Assembly: GCF_034351645.1 (NCBI RefSeq)
Contig: NZ_CP133782.1
Span: 315,001 to 379,000 of the forward strand
Direction of reading: 5' to 3'
DNA length: 64,000 nt
Source of the DNA: Pseudomonas sp. DC1.2
GTDB lineage: Bacteria; Pseudomonadota; Gammaproteobacteria; Pseudomonadales; Pseudomonadaceae
Positions within the stretch are counted from its first letter, which is position 1. Each line of letters begins with the position of its first letter. The position numbers were made by a program, and so were the translations under genes. The notes under the pieces were generated by a model. That model was given only the letters and a program-made list of their open reading frames with translations. It ran no database searches and was not told where the DNA came from. Of the stretch, positions 32,137 through 39,996 are shown piece after piece.

Positions 32137-33004
32137 TGGATGTGAGAATAGTAAATATAAGTTGTTAGGGTTTGAAAATAAAAAAAGCCTCGCGGTTATT
32201 ATGATTATTTCTACAGGGAAAGTAACTAAGGTCAAGCTGGGCGATTTGTTGAGTAGTGATATGGTGGATGATTTAAATAAATTGGAAATAAAGAGTGTGT
32301 ACAAGAAGTTTTATGCTGGTGGTGGAGGGGCATCAACGGCATACGACGTAAGTGACCGTCATGAGCGTTCATGGATGATTTATGTAGCTCTCAATCTACT
32401 GCTTTTTGCGCTTTATATTTTTACAAATATAGCTGCGACAAAACTGGTGTACATAAAGCAGTTTGATATTGTTGTCACTCCAGGTGTTTTTCTGTACCCG
32501 CTGACATTTCTCATAGTCGATATGTTAAATGAGTTTTATGGGCTTAGACTTGCCAGAAAAGCGATCCTGTTTGCTTTTGTAAGTAATGCCTTTATCACTG
32601 TGTTGCTGAGTGCTACTAGCTATCTGCCAGGCTTGCCCGGTTGGAAGCTCGACATGCCTTACAGTGAAGTTATGACTCATGTGTCCTCCGTGTTAGTGGC
32701 GTCCTCTATATCTTTTATTTTTTCTGAATATGTAAACTCGTATTTGTTAAGCAAGATAAAAGAACTTACGAATTCAAGATTTTTATTTCTTCGAGTGTTT
32801 TTAAGCACTTTTTTTGCTGTGATAATAGATAGTTTTATTTTTTGTTTTATCGCGTTTCACGGATCGATGACGAGTGCTGAGATATTCAGTATTTTATATA
32901 TCCAGATCGCGATAAAAATGTTTTTCGCTGTTTTTAATGTGTTGCCCGCTTATGGCGCAAGGTCATTATTTAAAAAATATGTGGCTGGAGCCAGCACTGC
33001 ATAA
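32129..33004 (+). CDS. VUT/YhhQ-family transporter with N-terminal extension, copy A
   Basis: 291 aa. A cytoplasmic N-terminal segment of about 85 residues ([32 protein letters not shown]) precedes six membrane segments carrying family features (NIAATKLVYI, FLYPLTFLIVDMLNEFYGLRLARK, FSEYVNSYLL, NVLPAYGARSL). E. coli YhhQ, about 221 aa, imports the queuosine precursors preQ0 and preQ1 and lacks this extension. The ATG at 32129 is set by GAGGA at 32116-32120 and overlaps the stop of the XRE gene by 8 nt. Convergent with a queC fragment. The substrate is inferred from family and neighbour. Confidence 0.82.
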   Translation: MGSGCENSKYKLLGFENKKSLAVIMIISTGKVTKVKLGDLLSSDMVDDLNKLEIKSVYKKFYAGGGGASTAYDVSDRHERSWMIYVALNLLLFALYIFTNIAATKLVYIKQFDIVVTPGVFLYPLTFLIVDMLNEFYGLRLARKAILFAFVSNAFITVLLSATSYLPGLPGWKLDMPYSEVMTHVSSVLVASSISFIFSEYVNSYLLSKIKELTNSRFLFLRVFLSTFFAVIIDSFIFCFIAFHGSMTSAEIFSILYIQIAIKMFFAVFNVLPAYGARSLFKKYVAGASTA

Positions 33005-33008
33005 AAGT

Positions 33009-33030
33009 GGGGGAGTGAGCGAACTCCCCC
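33009..33030. terminator. Convergent hairpin after transporter copy A
   Basis: GGGGGAGT-gagcga-ACTCCCCC, a perfect 8-bp stem between the stops of the transporter and the queC fragment. No T-run. Confidence 0.5.
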
Positions 33031-33037
33031 CGGAGTA

Positions 33038-33274
33038 CTACTTTAATTTCAGTTTTTCGCTCAGGCTTTTAAACGTGTCTGATTTGTTTTCAAGGAACTC
33101 ATTCAGGCCTTTTGCTCTAAGTCGGCATGCGTCACAGTCAGCACAACCGCTTCCTTGCAGACCGTTGTAGCACGTCAATGTATGGTGCTGAATCAACTCA
33201 AGCTTTCCGTGATATTCGGCCAAAGCCCATGTTTCTGCCTTGTTCAACCACATCAGCGGTGTTTCGATCCGCAA
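33038..33274 (-). pseudogene. 3' fragment of queC, copy A
   Basis: 78 codons matching the last third of QueC (about residues 154-231): [20 protein letters not shown], then [20 protein letters not shown] with the zinc cysteines. The ATP-binding N-terminal domain is missing; the frame breaks at about 33271 where transcription-converging sequence of copy B begins. It differs at many positions from the intact queC at 34330-35025, so it is a diverged relative and not a fresh copy. Without SGGQDS it cannot be an active synthase. Confidence 0.85.
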
Positions 33275-33371
33275 AATAAAAGAGAAACTGTTTGTAACTA
33301 CTAAGTCTGGTGTTTGCTCAGATGTTATTTTTGTAATTGGGGATGTTGTTGAGGAAAGATTTAATGGATAG
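33272..33371 (+). pseudogene. 3' remnant of the XRE regulator gene, copy B
   Basis: About 100 bp starting AAAATAAAAGAGAAACTG repeat the end of the XRE gene (32039-32136) with about ten differences; the frame reads [28 protein letters not shown] to a TAG. The copy starts abruptly at the queC fragment, defining the duplication junction near 33271. The stop overlaps the ATG of transporter copy B as in copy A. Confidence 0.85.
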
Positions 33372-34276
33372 CAGTTGTGAAAATAGCAAATATAAATTGT
33401 TGGGGTTTGAGAATAATAAAAGACTGGTTGTGATTATGGTTCTTTCTACAGGGAAAATTATCAAATTAAAAATCAACGAAGTATTAAAGAGCGAAATAAT
33501 AGACAATTTAAGTCGTATGGAAATAAATAATATATACAGGAAATACTATTCTGGGGGTGCTGCGTTCACTACTTATGATTTAAATGATCGCAATGAGCGA
33601 TCCTGGATGATCTATGTTTTTTTAAGTCTGCTTCTTTTGGCACTTTATATTTGTACAAATGTTGCAGCTACAAAGCTTGTTTATCTAAAAGAACTCGATC
33701 TTGTTGTGCCTCCTGCCGTTTTTCTTTATCCGTTGACATTTTTGGTGGTTGATTTATTGAACGAGACATACGGGCTTAGGCTGGCGAGGAAAGCTCTATT
33801 GTTCGCTTTTGCAAGTAATGCATTAATTGTTTTGTTACTGAATGCTGTTAGTTATTTTCCTGGATTGCCTGGCTGGAAACTTGATGCGCCCTATGCTGAG
33901 GTTGTTGCTCATGTTTCTTCTGTGTTAGTGGCATCTTCAGTTTCTTTTCTATTCTCTGAGTACGTAAATTCATATTTGCTTTGCAAAATAAAGGAGCTTA
34001 CGAGTTCGAGATTTTTGTTTTTGAGAGTGTTTTTTAGTACATTTTTTGCAGTGATAATAGATAGTTTGCTATTTTGCTATTTTGCTATTTTGCTATTTTG
34101 CTATTTTGCTATTTTGCTATATTGCTTTTTACGGTGTAATGCAAAATAGTGAAATACTTAGTATGGTTTACGCTCAGATAGCTATAAAGATGTGTTTTGC
34201 TGTGTTTAATGTTTTTCCTGCCTATGGAGCAAGATCATTATTTAAAAGATATATCGCCGCTGGGGACACTAAGTGA
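33364..34276 (+). pseudogene. VUT/YhhQ-family transporter, copy B, out of frame at an 8-bp repeat tract
   Basis: Same architecture as copy A: N-terminal extension, then membrane segments (NVAATKLVYLKEL, FLYPLTFLVVDLLNETYGLRLARK, FSEYVNSYLL). At 34068 the fifth segment runs into six GCTATTTT repeats and the frame ends at 34149 (261 aa, nonsense tail LLYCFLRCNAK). The rest of the protein (YIAFYGVMQNSEILSMVYAQ..NVFPAYGARSLFKRY) is open in another frame to 34276. Removing five repeat units restores the copy A reading exactly (DSLLFCYIAFYG). Start ATG 33364 with GAGGA upstream. With four or seven units the gene would be full length. Confidence 0.88.
34068..34123. repeat. Octanucleotide tandem repeat inside the transporter gene
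   Basis: Six perfect copies of GCTATTTT (34068-34115) plus a seventh with one change, GCTATATT (34116-34123). The related copy A has no repeat here. The inferred ancestor had one GCTATTTT followed by GCTATATT. The gain of 40 bp shifts the frame. The unit length of 8 means frame changes with each gain or loss. Confidence 0.97.
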
Positions 34277-34281
34277 AAATA

Positions 34282-34312
34282 GCGGGCGTGATTTGTAACC
34301 TCTCACGCCCGC
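34282..34312. terminator. Convergent hairpin after transporter copy B
   Basis: GCGGGCGTGA and TCACGCCCGC, a perfect 10-bp stem with an 11-nt loop, between the convergent transporter and queC genes. Unrelated in sequence to the hairpin at the same place in copy A. Confidence 0.6.
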
Positions 34313-34329
34313 CCAGTAATAGGCTGATA

Positions 34330-35025
34330 TTATAGTGCTAGTTTCATATTTAGATTTTTTTTGATTTCTGCTCTATTTTCTAGAAACTCATTCAAACCTT
34401 TTGCGCGAAGATTGCAGGAGTCACAGTCGGCACATCCACTTCCTTTTATACCGTTGTAACAGGTAAGTGTCTGGTAGCGAACTAAGTCTAACTGGTTATA
34501 GTGATCGGCCAGGGCCCAAGTTTCTGCCTTGTTCAACCGCATGAGCGGAGTTTCAATGCGTACTTTATAGTCCATGCCCAATACGATGGATTCATTTAAA
34601 GATTTTACAAAGGCATCGCCGCAATCAGGATAGCCGGAACTCTCCGTTTCACAAACACCGGTAATGATAGTTTCAGCCTGTACCTGATACGCATAAATAG
34701 CGGCCAAGGTCAGAAACAGGATGTTTCTGCCCGGTACGAATGTGTTAGGTACGCTTTCTTCTGAGCCATTGGCGCTGGGAACCGGGATGTTGTCGCGGGT
34801 CAAACTGCTGATGGCCAGTTCGTTGAGTAATGAAGCATCCAGAACTTTATGCACGGTCACGCCCAGCTGTTTTGAAAGCTGTTGTGCTACTTCAATTTCG
34901 GCGCGATGGCGTTGGCCATAGTCAAACGTAATACAGTGAATTTCATCGTAGAGCGCTAAGGCATGGATCAAGCAGGTGGTGGAGTCCTGCCCGCCGCTGA
35001 AAACGATAACTGCTTTCTTAGTCAT
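34330..35025 (-). CDS. queC: 7-cyano-7-deazaguanine (preQ0) synthase, enterobacterial type
   Basis: Makes preQ0 from 7-carboxy-7-deazaguanine, ammonia and ATP. 231 aa, the length of E. coli QueC. Seen: PP-loop SGGQDS at 10-15, [14 protein letters not shown] near 35-47, [39 protein letters not shown], and the zinc cysteines in [20 protein letters not shown]. It is far closer to the enterobacterial protein than to the usual Pseudomonas QueC as I remember it, so probably a transferred second gene. Start ATG 35025 with AGGGAAGA upstream. No queD, queE, queF or tgt is nearby. Confidence 0.93.
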   Translation of the reverse strand: MTKKAVIVFSGGQDSTTCLIHALALYDEIHCITFDYGQRHRAEIEVAQQLSKQLGVTVHKVLDASLLNELAISSLTRDNIPVPSANGSEESVPNTFVPGRNILFLTLAAIYAYQVQAETIITGVCETESSGYPDCGDAFVKSLNESIVLGMDYKVRIETPLMRLNKAETWALADHYNQLDLVRYQTLTCYNGIKGSGCADCDSCNLRAKGLNEFLENRAEIKKNLNMKLAL

Positions 35026-35042
35026 GCTGTGTTCTTCCCTGG

Positions 35043-35070
35043 AATGCCCCCGACGTATCACGGGGGCATT
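35043..35070. terminator. Hairpin between queC and the polyene operon
   Basis: AATGCCCCCG-acgtatca-CGGGGGCATT, a perfect 10-bp stem with an 8-nt loop. It lies after the last gene of the minus-strand operon and before queC, so it may end that transcript. No clear T-run on the minus strand. Confidence 0.55.
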
Positions 35071-35153
35071 GACCCTAGCGCGTAGCTCACATTTTGGCTG
35101 TGGGACGTTTCCGAGATGACGTACACCGCGTTCCGTTTGTGTCTTTTCTTTGG

Positions 35154-36380
35154 TTACGACCAGCGCCGGAAAATGAGCGAAGTGTTGACGCCGCCAAAGG
35201 CAAAGTTGTTGTTCATGACGTATTGGTTGCTCATCTGGCGGAATTCGCCGCGCAGGTAATCGAGTTTGCCGCAATGCGGATCAACCTCGTCGAGGTTAAA
35301 GGTGTGTACGTACAGGTCGCGGTTCATCATTTCGATGCTGAACCAGGACTCCAGTGCGCCGCAGGCTCCCAGGGTGTGGCCGAGGAAGCTCTTCTGCGAA
35401 CTGATCGGCATGTGCTCGCCGAACAGGGCGCTGGTGGCCAAGGTTTCGGCGATGTCGCCTTGTTCCGTCGCGGTGCCGTGGCCGTTGACGTAGCCGATGG
35501 CCGACGCCTCCAGCCCGGCATCTTCGAGCGCCAGTTCCATGGCCCGGCGCATGGTGGTTTGCTCCGGTCGCGTGGTGTGTTGGCCATCGGCGTTGCTGCC
35601 GAAACCAACGATCTCGGCATGGATATGCGCGCCACGGGCCAGCGCGTGTTCCAGTTCTTCAAGCACCAGCATGCCGCCGCCTTCACCGATCACCAGGCCA
35701 TCGCGCCCCTTGTCGTAAGGGCGTGGGCTGGTTTGCGGGGCGTCGTTTTTCAGGCTGGTGGCGTAGAGCGCGTCGAAGACCATGGCTTCGGTCGGGCAGA
35801 GTTCTTCGGCGCCGCCGGCGAGCATCAGCGGCAAGCGCCCGAACTTAATCGACTCGTAGGCGTAACCGATGCCCTGGCTGCCGCTGGTGCAGGCGCTGGA
35901 GGTGGGGATCAGCCGGCCAGTGAGGCCGAAGAAGATGCTGATGTTGGCTGCCGTGGTGTGGGGCATCATCCGCACGTAGGAGTTGGCGTTCAGCCCCTCG
36001 GCCACCGAGTTGAGCAGCATGTTGCCGAAGGCCTTGATCTCGTCGGTGCTGCCGGTGGATGAGCCACAAGCGACGCCCATGCGCCCATCCTTGATCGATT
36101 CGTCACCGAGCAGCCCGGCGTCGGCCAACGCCTGCTCCGCCGCGCCCACGGCCAGGCGCGAGACGCGGCCCATGCTGCGCAGTTGTTTGCGGGTCCAGTG
36201 GCTCGGCACTGTGAAGTCATCAATCGGCCCGGCGAGGCGGGTGTTGAGTTCAGTAAAGCGATCCCACTCGTCCATGCGGCGGATGCCGCTGCGGTTGGCT
36301 TTGAAGTTGGCGGCGATGGTGTCCCAATCACTGCCCAGTGAGGTGATGCCGGCCATGCCGGTGACGACGACGCGCTTCAT
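35154..36380 (-). CDS. Beta-ketoacyl-ACP synthase of the aryl-polyene operon (FabF-like)
   Basis: Condenses malonyl-ACP with the growing aryl-polyene chain. 408 aa, thiolase fold. Catalytic triad visible: Cys164 in [10 protein letters not shown], His in [12 protein letters not shown] (near 300) and His in [12 protein letters not shown] (near 335). Start ATG 36380 is in a TGATG junction with the ketoreductase stop. Last gene of the operon. Aryl-polyene clusters usually pair one active ketosynthase with a chain-length-factor partner plus a further ketosynthase; here the two large synthases both keep the triad. Confidence 0.88.
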   Translation of the reverse strand: MKRVVVTGMAGITSLGSDWDTIAANFKANRSGIRRMDEWDRFTELNTRLAGPIDDFTVPSHWTRKQLRSMGRVSRLAVGAAEQALADAGLLGDESIKDGRMGVACGSSTGSTDEIKAFGNMLLNSVAEGLNANSYVRMMPHTTAANISIFFGLTGRLIPTSSACTSGSQGIGYAYESIKFGRLPLMLAGGAEELCPTEAMVFDALYATSLKNDAPQTSPRPYDKGRDGLVIGEGGGMLVLEELEHALARGAHIHAEIVGFGSNADGQHTTRPEQTTMRRAMELALEDAGLEASAIGYVNGHGTATEQGDIAETLATSALFGEHMPISSQKSFLGHTLGACGALESWFSIEMMNRDLYVHTFNLDEVDPHCGKLDYLRGEFRQMSNQYVMNNNFAFGGVNTSLIFRRWS

Positions 36381-37108
36381 CAGCACAGGCCTCCGTTGAC
36401 GGCCAGAACCTGGCGGGTGATGTACGAGGCTTCCGCCGACATCAGGAAATTCACCGCGCCGGCCACCTCTTCAGGCGTGCCCATGCGCTGTGTGGGGATC
36501 ATTTTCATCAGTTCTTCCACCGGCACGTTTTCATCGAGCATCGCCGTGTCGATCAAGCCGGGAGCGACGCAGTTAACGGTGATCTTGCGCTTGCCCAGCT
36601 CGATCGCCAACGCTTTCGCGGCGCCGATCAAACCAGCCTTGGAAGCGCTGTAGTTGACTTGGCCACGGTTGCCGATCAGCCCGGAAACAGAGGTGATACA
36701 GACAATTCTCCCGGCGGCGCGGCGGCGGATCATGGGCATCATCACCGGGTGCAGCACGTTGTAAAAACCGTCGAGATTGGTACGCATGACGACGTCCCAA
36801 TCCTCTTCGCTCAGGGCCGGGAAAGCGCCGTCGCGGGTCAGGCCAGCGTTGAGTACCACGCCGTAATAGGCGCCGTGTTTTTCGACATCAGCCTCAAGAA
36901 TGGCTTTGCACGTGGCGCGGTCTGAGACGTCGAATTGCAGCACGCGGGCGTTGCGTCCCAACGCCTCGACCTCGGCTTTTACAGCCTCGGCTTCGGCCCG
37001 TCCGCTACGGCAATGGAGCACGATGTCGTGCCCGGCCTGAGCCAGGCGCAGGGCAATGGCGCGGCCGATACCACGGCTGGAGCCGGTGACCAGTACGGTT
37101 TCAGTCAT
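36380..37108 (-). CDS. 3-Oxoacyl-ACP reductase of the aryl-polyene operon (FabG-like)
   Basis: NADPH-dependent short-chain dehydrogenase, 242 aa, reducing the beta-keto group in each cycle. TGSSRGIGRA at the N-terminus binds cofactor; NAGLTRDG near 85, catalytic Ser near 137 (SVSGLIGN) and YSASKAG (Tyr150, Lys154); GRxC-terminal QVLAVNGGLC. ATG 37108 overlaps the dehydratase stop (TGATG). Confidence 0.9.
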   Translation of the reverse strand: MTETVLVTGSSRGIGRAIALRLAQAGHDIVLHCRSGRAEAEAVKAEVEALGRNARVLQFDVSDRATCKAILEADVEKHGAYYGVVLNAGLTRDGAFPALSEEDWDVVMRTNLDGFYNVLHPVMMPMIRRRAAGRIVCITSVSGLIGNRGQVNYSASKAGLIGAAKALAIELGKRKITVNCVAPGLIDTAMLDENVPVEELMKMIPTQRMGTPEEVAGAVNFLMSAEASYITRQVLAVNGGLC

Positions 37109-37566
37109 CACTCGACTCCTTGGGATTCATGAAGATATTGCGCCGCCTGCGGCGGACGGTAGACGTTCAGACGGGCGGAGGCATGGATGCCGGGGGCGTG
37201 GATATGGCATTCGAACACGCCCATGCCATTTTCATCTTCCAGTGAGCGTATCCCGTGGATTGCCAGCTCGGTGCCGGCGGGGAAGCGATCGACATTGCAT
37301 TCGAACTTGCGGGTGCCCAGCAGGAAGCCCAGTTCCACCGGGTTACCTTTTTGCCGCGCGTGGCAGCCTGCATAGGCTGCGACACTTTGGGCCATCAGCT
37401 CGATGCCGACCCAGGCCGGGAGGCTGCCGTCGGGTTGGTTGAACAGGCCCGAGGGTTTGACGGTGAGGCGGGTATGAATCTGCTCATCATCGAACGATAG
37501 GATCTGTTCGATAAGGATCATGTCGCCAGCGTGTGGCAGCAGTTCGGCAAGCGGCCAGTCAATCAT
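37108..37566 (-). CDS. Hotdog-fold 3-hydroxyacyl-ACP dehydratase
   Basis: 152 aa, FabZ/ApeP-like. LLPHAGDMILIEQIL at the N-terminus contains the active-site His of the PHR-type motif, and WVGIELMAQSVAAYAGC near 52-68 the second active-site helix (Glu). Removes water to give the conjugated double bonds. ATGA overlap with the preceding ketosynthase gene. A second dehydratase domain is fused to the ligase upstream in the operon. Confidence 0.82.
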   Translation of the reverse strand: MIDWPLAELLPHAGDMILIEQILSFDDEQIHTRLTVKPSGLFNQPDGSLPAWVGIELMAQSVAAYAGCHARQKGNPVELGFLLGTRKFECNVDRFPAGTELAIHGIRSLEDENGMGVFECHIHAPGIHASARLNVYRPPQAAQYLHESQGVE

Positions 37567-38759
37567 GGGGCGTCTCCAATAATCAGGCTGACGTTATTGC
37601 CGCCGAAGGCAAAGGAATTGCTCATCAGGTAGCGAGGAGCAGTGGACGTCAGGCGATCGGCCGAGGTCACCCATTTCAAGGCCGGCAGGGCGGGGTCGGG
37701 CTGGCCGTCCCAGACATGCGGCGGCAAGGCGTGCTCGCGGTTGTCTACGCTCAGGCTCAACCAGCAGAAGGCGGCTTCCAGGGCTCCGGCCGCACCGAGG
37801 GTGTGGCCGGTCATCGGTTTGGTCGATGAACAAGGCACGCCGTCCGGGAACAACGTCGCCACCGCCAGGCTTTCCATGGCGTCATTGTGTTGCGTCGCGG
37901 TGCCGTGCAAGTTCAGGTAGCCGATTTGCGACGGTTGCAGCCCGGCGCGGCTCAAGGCTTTGCGCATCGCTTGCTGGGCGCCACGGCCGGTCGGTTCCGG
38001 CGCGGAAATGTGGTGCGCATCCGAGCTGGCGCCACTGCCGAGCAGGGCAATCGATGGCCCGTTGTAGGTGTTTTTGCTCATCAAAAACAGCACCGCGGCT
38101 TCACCGATGTTGATGCCGTTGCGGTTGGCGGAAAACGGGTTGCAGCGTTGTCCGCTGACGGCTTCCAGCGCCGAAAAACCATTGAGGGTCAGTTTGCACA
38201 AACTGTCGACGCCGCCGCACAACACGGCATCGCACAGCCCCAGGTCCAATAAGCGCTGGGCGCTCATGAGGGCGCGGGCGCTGGAGGTGCATGCGGTGGA
38301 AATCACATAAGCCGGGCCGCTCAGGTGCAGCCAGTCGGCGAGGAAGTTCGCCGGCGCCCCAAGTTCTTGCTGCTGATAGTCGTATTCGGCGGGGAATGCA
38401 TGATCGCGGATGTAACGGGCGAGCCCGCGACTGGCTTCGTCGATGCCCGAGGTGCTGGTGCCCAGCACAATCGCGATGCGGTCACGACCGTAGGTCTGGA
38501 TCGCTTGATCAATGTCGTCACGAATTTGCAGCGCCGCTTCCAGCAACAGCTGGTTGTTGCGGCTGCCTTGCGCTTTCAGCTCGGTCGGTATCGGCGCGAG
38601 CTGGCCGTGAACGGCGGCCACCGGTAACGATCGCTCGGCGACCCAGCCAGCTTCGCTGCGCATGCCGGAGCAATCGCCGGCAAACAGATTACGGGCGACC
38701 TCGGTTTTGTTGCGGCCCAGGGCACAGATAACCCCGAGGGCATTCAGGTAAGCGGTCAT
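37563..38759 (-). CDS. Second beta-ketoacyl-ACP synthase of the operon
   Basis: 398 aa. Cys157 in STACTSSARAL, His in LNLHGTATQHND (near 295) and His in PMTGHTLGAAGAL (near 330) give an intact triad. Shorter and quite different from the synthase at 35154. In known aryl-polyene systems one synthase starts or primes and another extends; which is which cannot be told here. ATGA overlaps at both ends. Confidence 0.85.
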   Translation of the reverse strand: MTAYLNALGVICALGRNKTEVARNLFAGDCSGMRSEAGWVAERSLPVAAVHGQLAPIPTELKAQGSRNNQLLLEAALQIRDDIDQAIQTYGRDRIAIVLGTSTSGIDEASRGLARYIRDHAFPAEYDYQQQELGAPANFLADWLHLSGPAYVISTACTSSARALMSAQRLLDLGLCDAVLCGGVDSLCKLTLNGFSALEAVSGQRCNPFSANRNGINIGEAAVLFLMSKNTYNGPSIALLGSGASSDAHHISAPEPTGRGAQQAMRKALSRAGLQPSQIGYLNLHGTATQHNDAMESLAVATLFPDGVPCSSTKPMTGHTLGAAGALEAAFCWLSLSVDNREHALPPHVWDGQPDPALPALKWVTSADRLTSTAPRYLMSNSFAFGGNNVSLIIGDAP

Positions 38760-39271
38760 GGCGCGCCTTCAACCAATGGCGTGATGCGGTAATGCGGGCC
38801 TTTTGGCAGGTTCACCTCAAAGCTCAGCGGTTGTGAATAACGGATGTCCCAGTGTGCGGACAACACGCGTTGTGTGCCCTGCTGGTGTGCCGCCGGGTAG
38901 TTGCCGTGCAACTCGCCTTCGGGTGTCAGGGCGAAGAGCAGTGCGGCGAATAATTCCCGAGCCTCCGGGTTCGGCGGCAAGAGGCCGTCTGCCAGCCATT
39001 GGCCGTCGATCAGTTTCTGCCGCGCCACGGGAATGCCCAGCGGGTCCATCATCGACCAGCGAGTGCCCTGGCCCTCTTGCTGGATCACCAGTAGCCAGTC
39101 CTGGCGTTGTTCGGCCAAGTGTCGCTCGACGTGCAATTGCAGCGGCAGCGCGAACCTCGGGTTATGTTCGGGCATCGGCGCCCGGCTCGCGCAAGCGCTC
39201 AGCAGCAGCGCACCAGCCAACCACACGAACCGCCGAACCACCACCCACATTTTGGGAGTGAAAGTGGACAT
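38756..39271 (-). CDS. DUF3261-like lipoprotein
   Basis: 171 aa with signal peptide and lipobox LLSACAS (Cys near 27). The mature part has a LolB-like flavour (hydrophobic beta pattern) and matches the DUF3261 lipoproteins I know from aryl-polyene clusters. Probably acts at the outer membrane in pigment-lipid placement together with the LolA-like protein of the operon. TGATG start at 39271. Function inferred from context. Confidence 0.7.
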   Translation of the reverse strand: MSTFTPKMWVVVRRFVWLAGALLLSACASRAPMPEHNPRFALPLQLHVERHLAEQRQDWLLVIQQEGQGTRWSMMDPLGIPVARQKLIDGQWLADGLLPPNPEARELFAALLFALTPEGELHGNYPAAHQQGTQRVLSAHWDIRYSQPLSFEVNLPKGPHYRITPLVEGAP

Positions 39272-39996
39272 CAAACAACACCTTCAAAAGGTTTGCGCGC
39301 CACCACATTGACCAGGGTTTCTTCGCGCTGGCCAAAGGGTTTGCGTTTGCTCAGGCCCAGGCGTTCGAGCAGCCCGAAGTCTTTGGCGCGGCTCCACCAC
39401 AAGTACGGATAAGAGGTGTTGCTGTCGCCGAACTGGAACCCTTGGCGGCGAATCATTTCCAGATACTGCGCCGCGCTCTTCTGTACGTGCATCGGATGGC
39501 GGAACAGCCAGCGAATCACCCAGGTATCAATGTAAGCCTCGGTGGACTCGGCGAACAGCAGATAGCCTCCCGGCTTGAGCACCCGATAGAACTCCGCGAG
39601 GGCTCGCTCCTGTTCCACCAGGTGATGAAAGGTCTGGTGGCAGAACAGCAGATCGACGCTGGCATCCGCGACGTCGATGCTCGCGCAGTCACTGCTGAGT
39701 AGCTCGACGTGCATGCCCTGACGCCCAGCTTCTTCGGCGCTGAGGCTCAGGCTGTGCGGGTCGGCGTCGACACCGATCAGGTGCTGGGGGGCAAAAGTCT
39801 GGCGCAGGTACTGGAATGACTTTCCCTGGCCGCAGCCGGCGTCCAGCAATACCGGGTTACTGGGCAACGGCTCGCTGAACAGGCTGCGCAAGTCATTGAT
39901 GGCTACCCGCAGCACATGGTGCTGCCAGGTGCGGCTGCGCAGAAACCATAAACCGAAACGGGTTTCTTCGACGTAGTTGTCGCTTGAGTAACTCAT
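39271..39996 (-). CDS. SAM-dependent methyltransferase
   Basis: 241 aa, class I fold. LLDAGCGQGKSFQYL near 51-65 is motif I; LIGVDADPHSL and LLFCHQTFHHL follow; LKPGGYLLFAEST is the post-II motif. Could methylate the aryl head group, as ring methylation is seen in some aryl polyenes. ATG 39996 overlaps the flavoenzyme stop (ATGA). Confidence 0.82.
   Translation of the reverse strand: MSYSSDNYVEETRFGLWFLRSRTWQHHVLRVAINDLRSLFSEPLPSNPVLLDAGCGQGKSFQYLRQTFAPQHLIGVDADPHSLSLSAEEAGRQGMHVELLSSDCASIDVADASVDLLFCHQTFHHLVEQERALAEFYRVLKPGGYLLFAESTEAYIDTWVIRWLFRHPMHVQKSAAQYLEMIRRQGFQFGDSNTSYPYLWWSRAKDFGLLERLGLSKRKPFGQREETLVNVVARKPFEGVV

Noticed and set aside
34068..34123. CRISPR-like array
   Set aside because: Units are 8 bp and directly adjacent with no spacers; no cas genes are in the window.
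34330..35025. QatC-type anti-phage protein
   Set aside because: Length and motifs are those of a full QueC. No qatA, qatB or qatD genes are present.
31540..35025. Deazaguanine DNA-modification (dpd) system
   Set aside because: No dpdA-type transglycosylase, helicase or nuclease gene is nearby; only regulator, transporter and queC.
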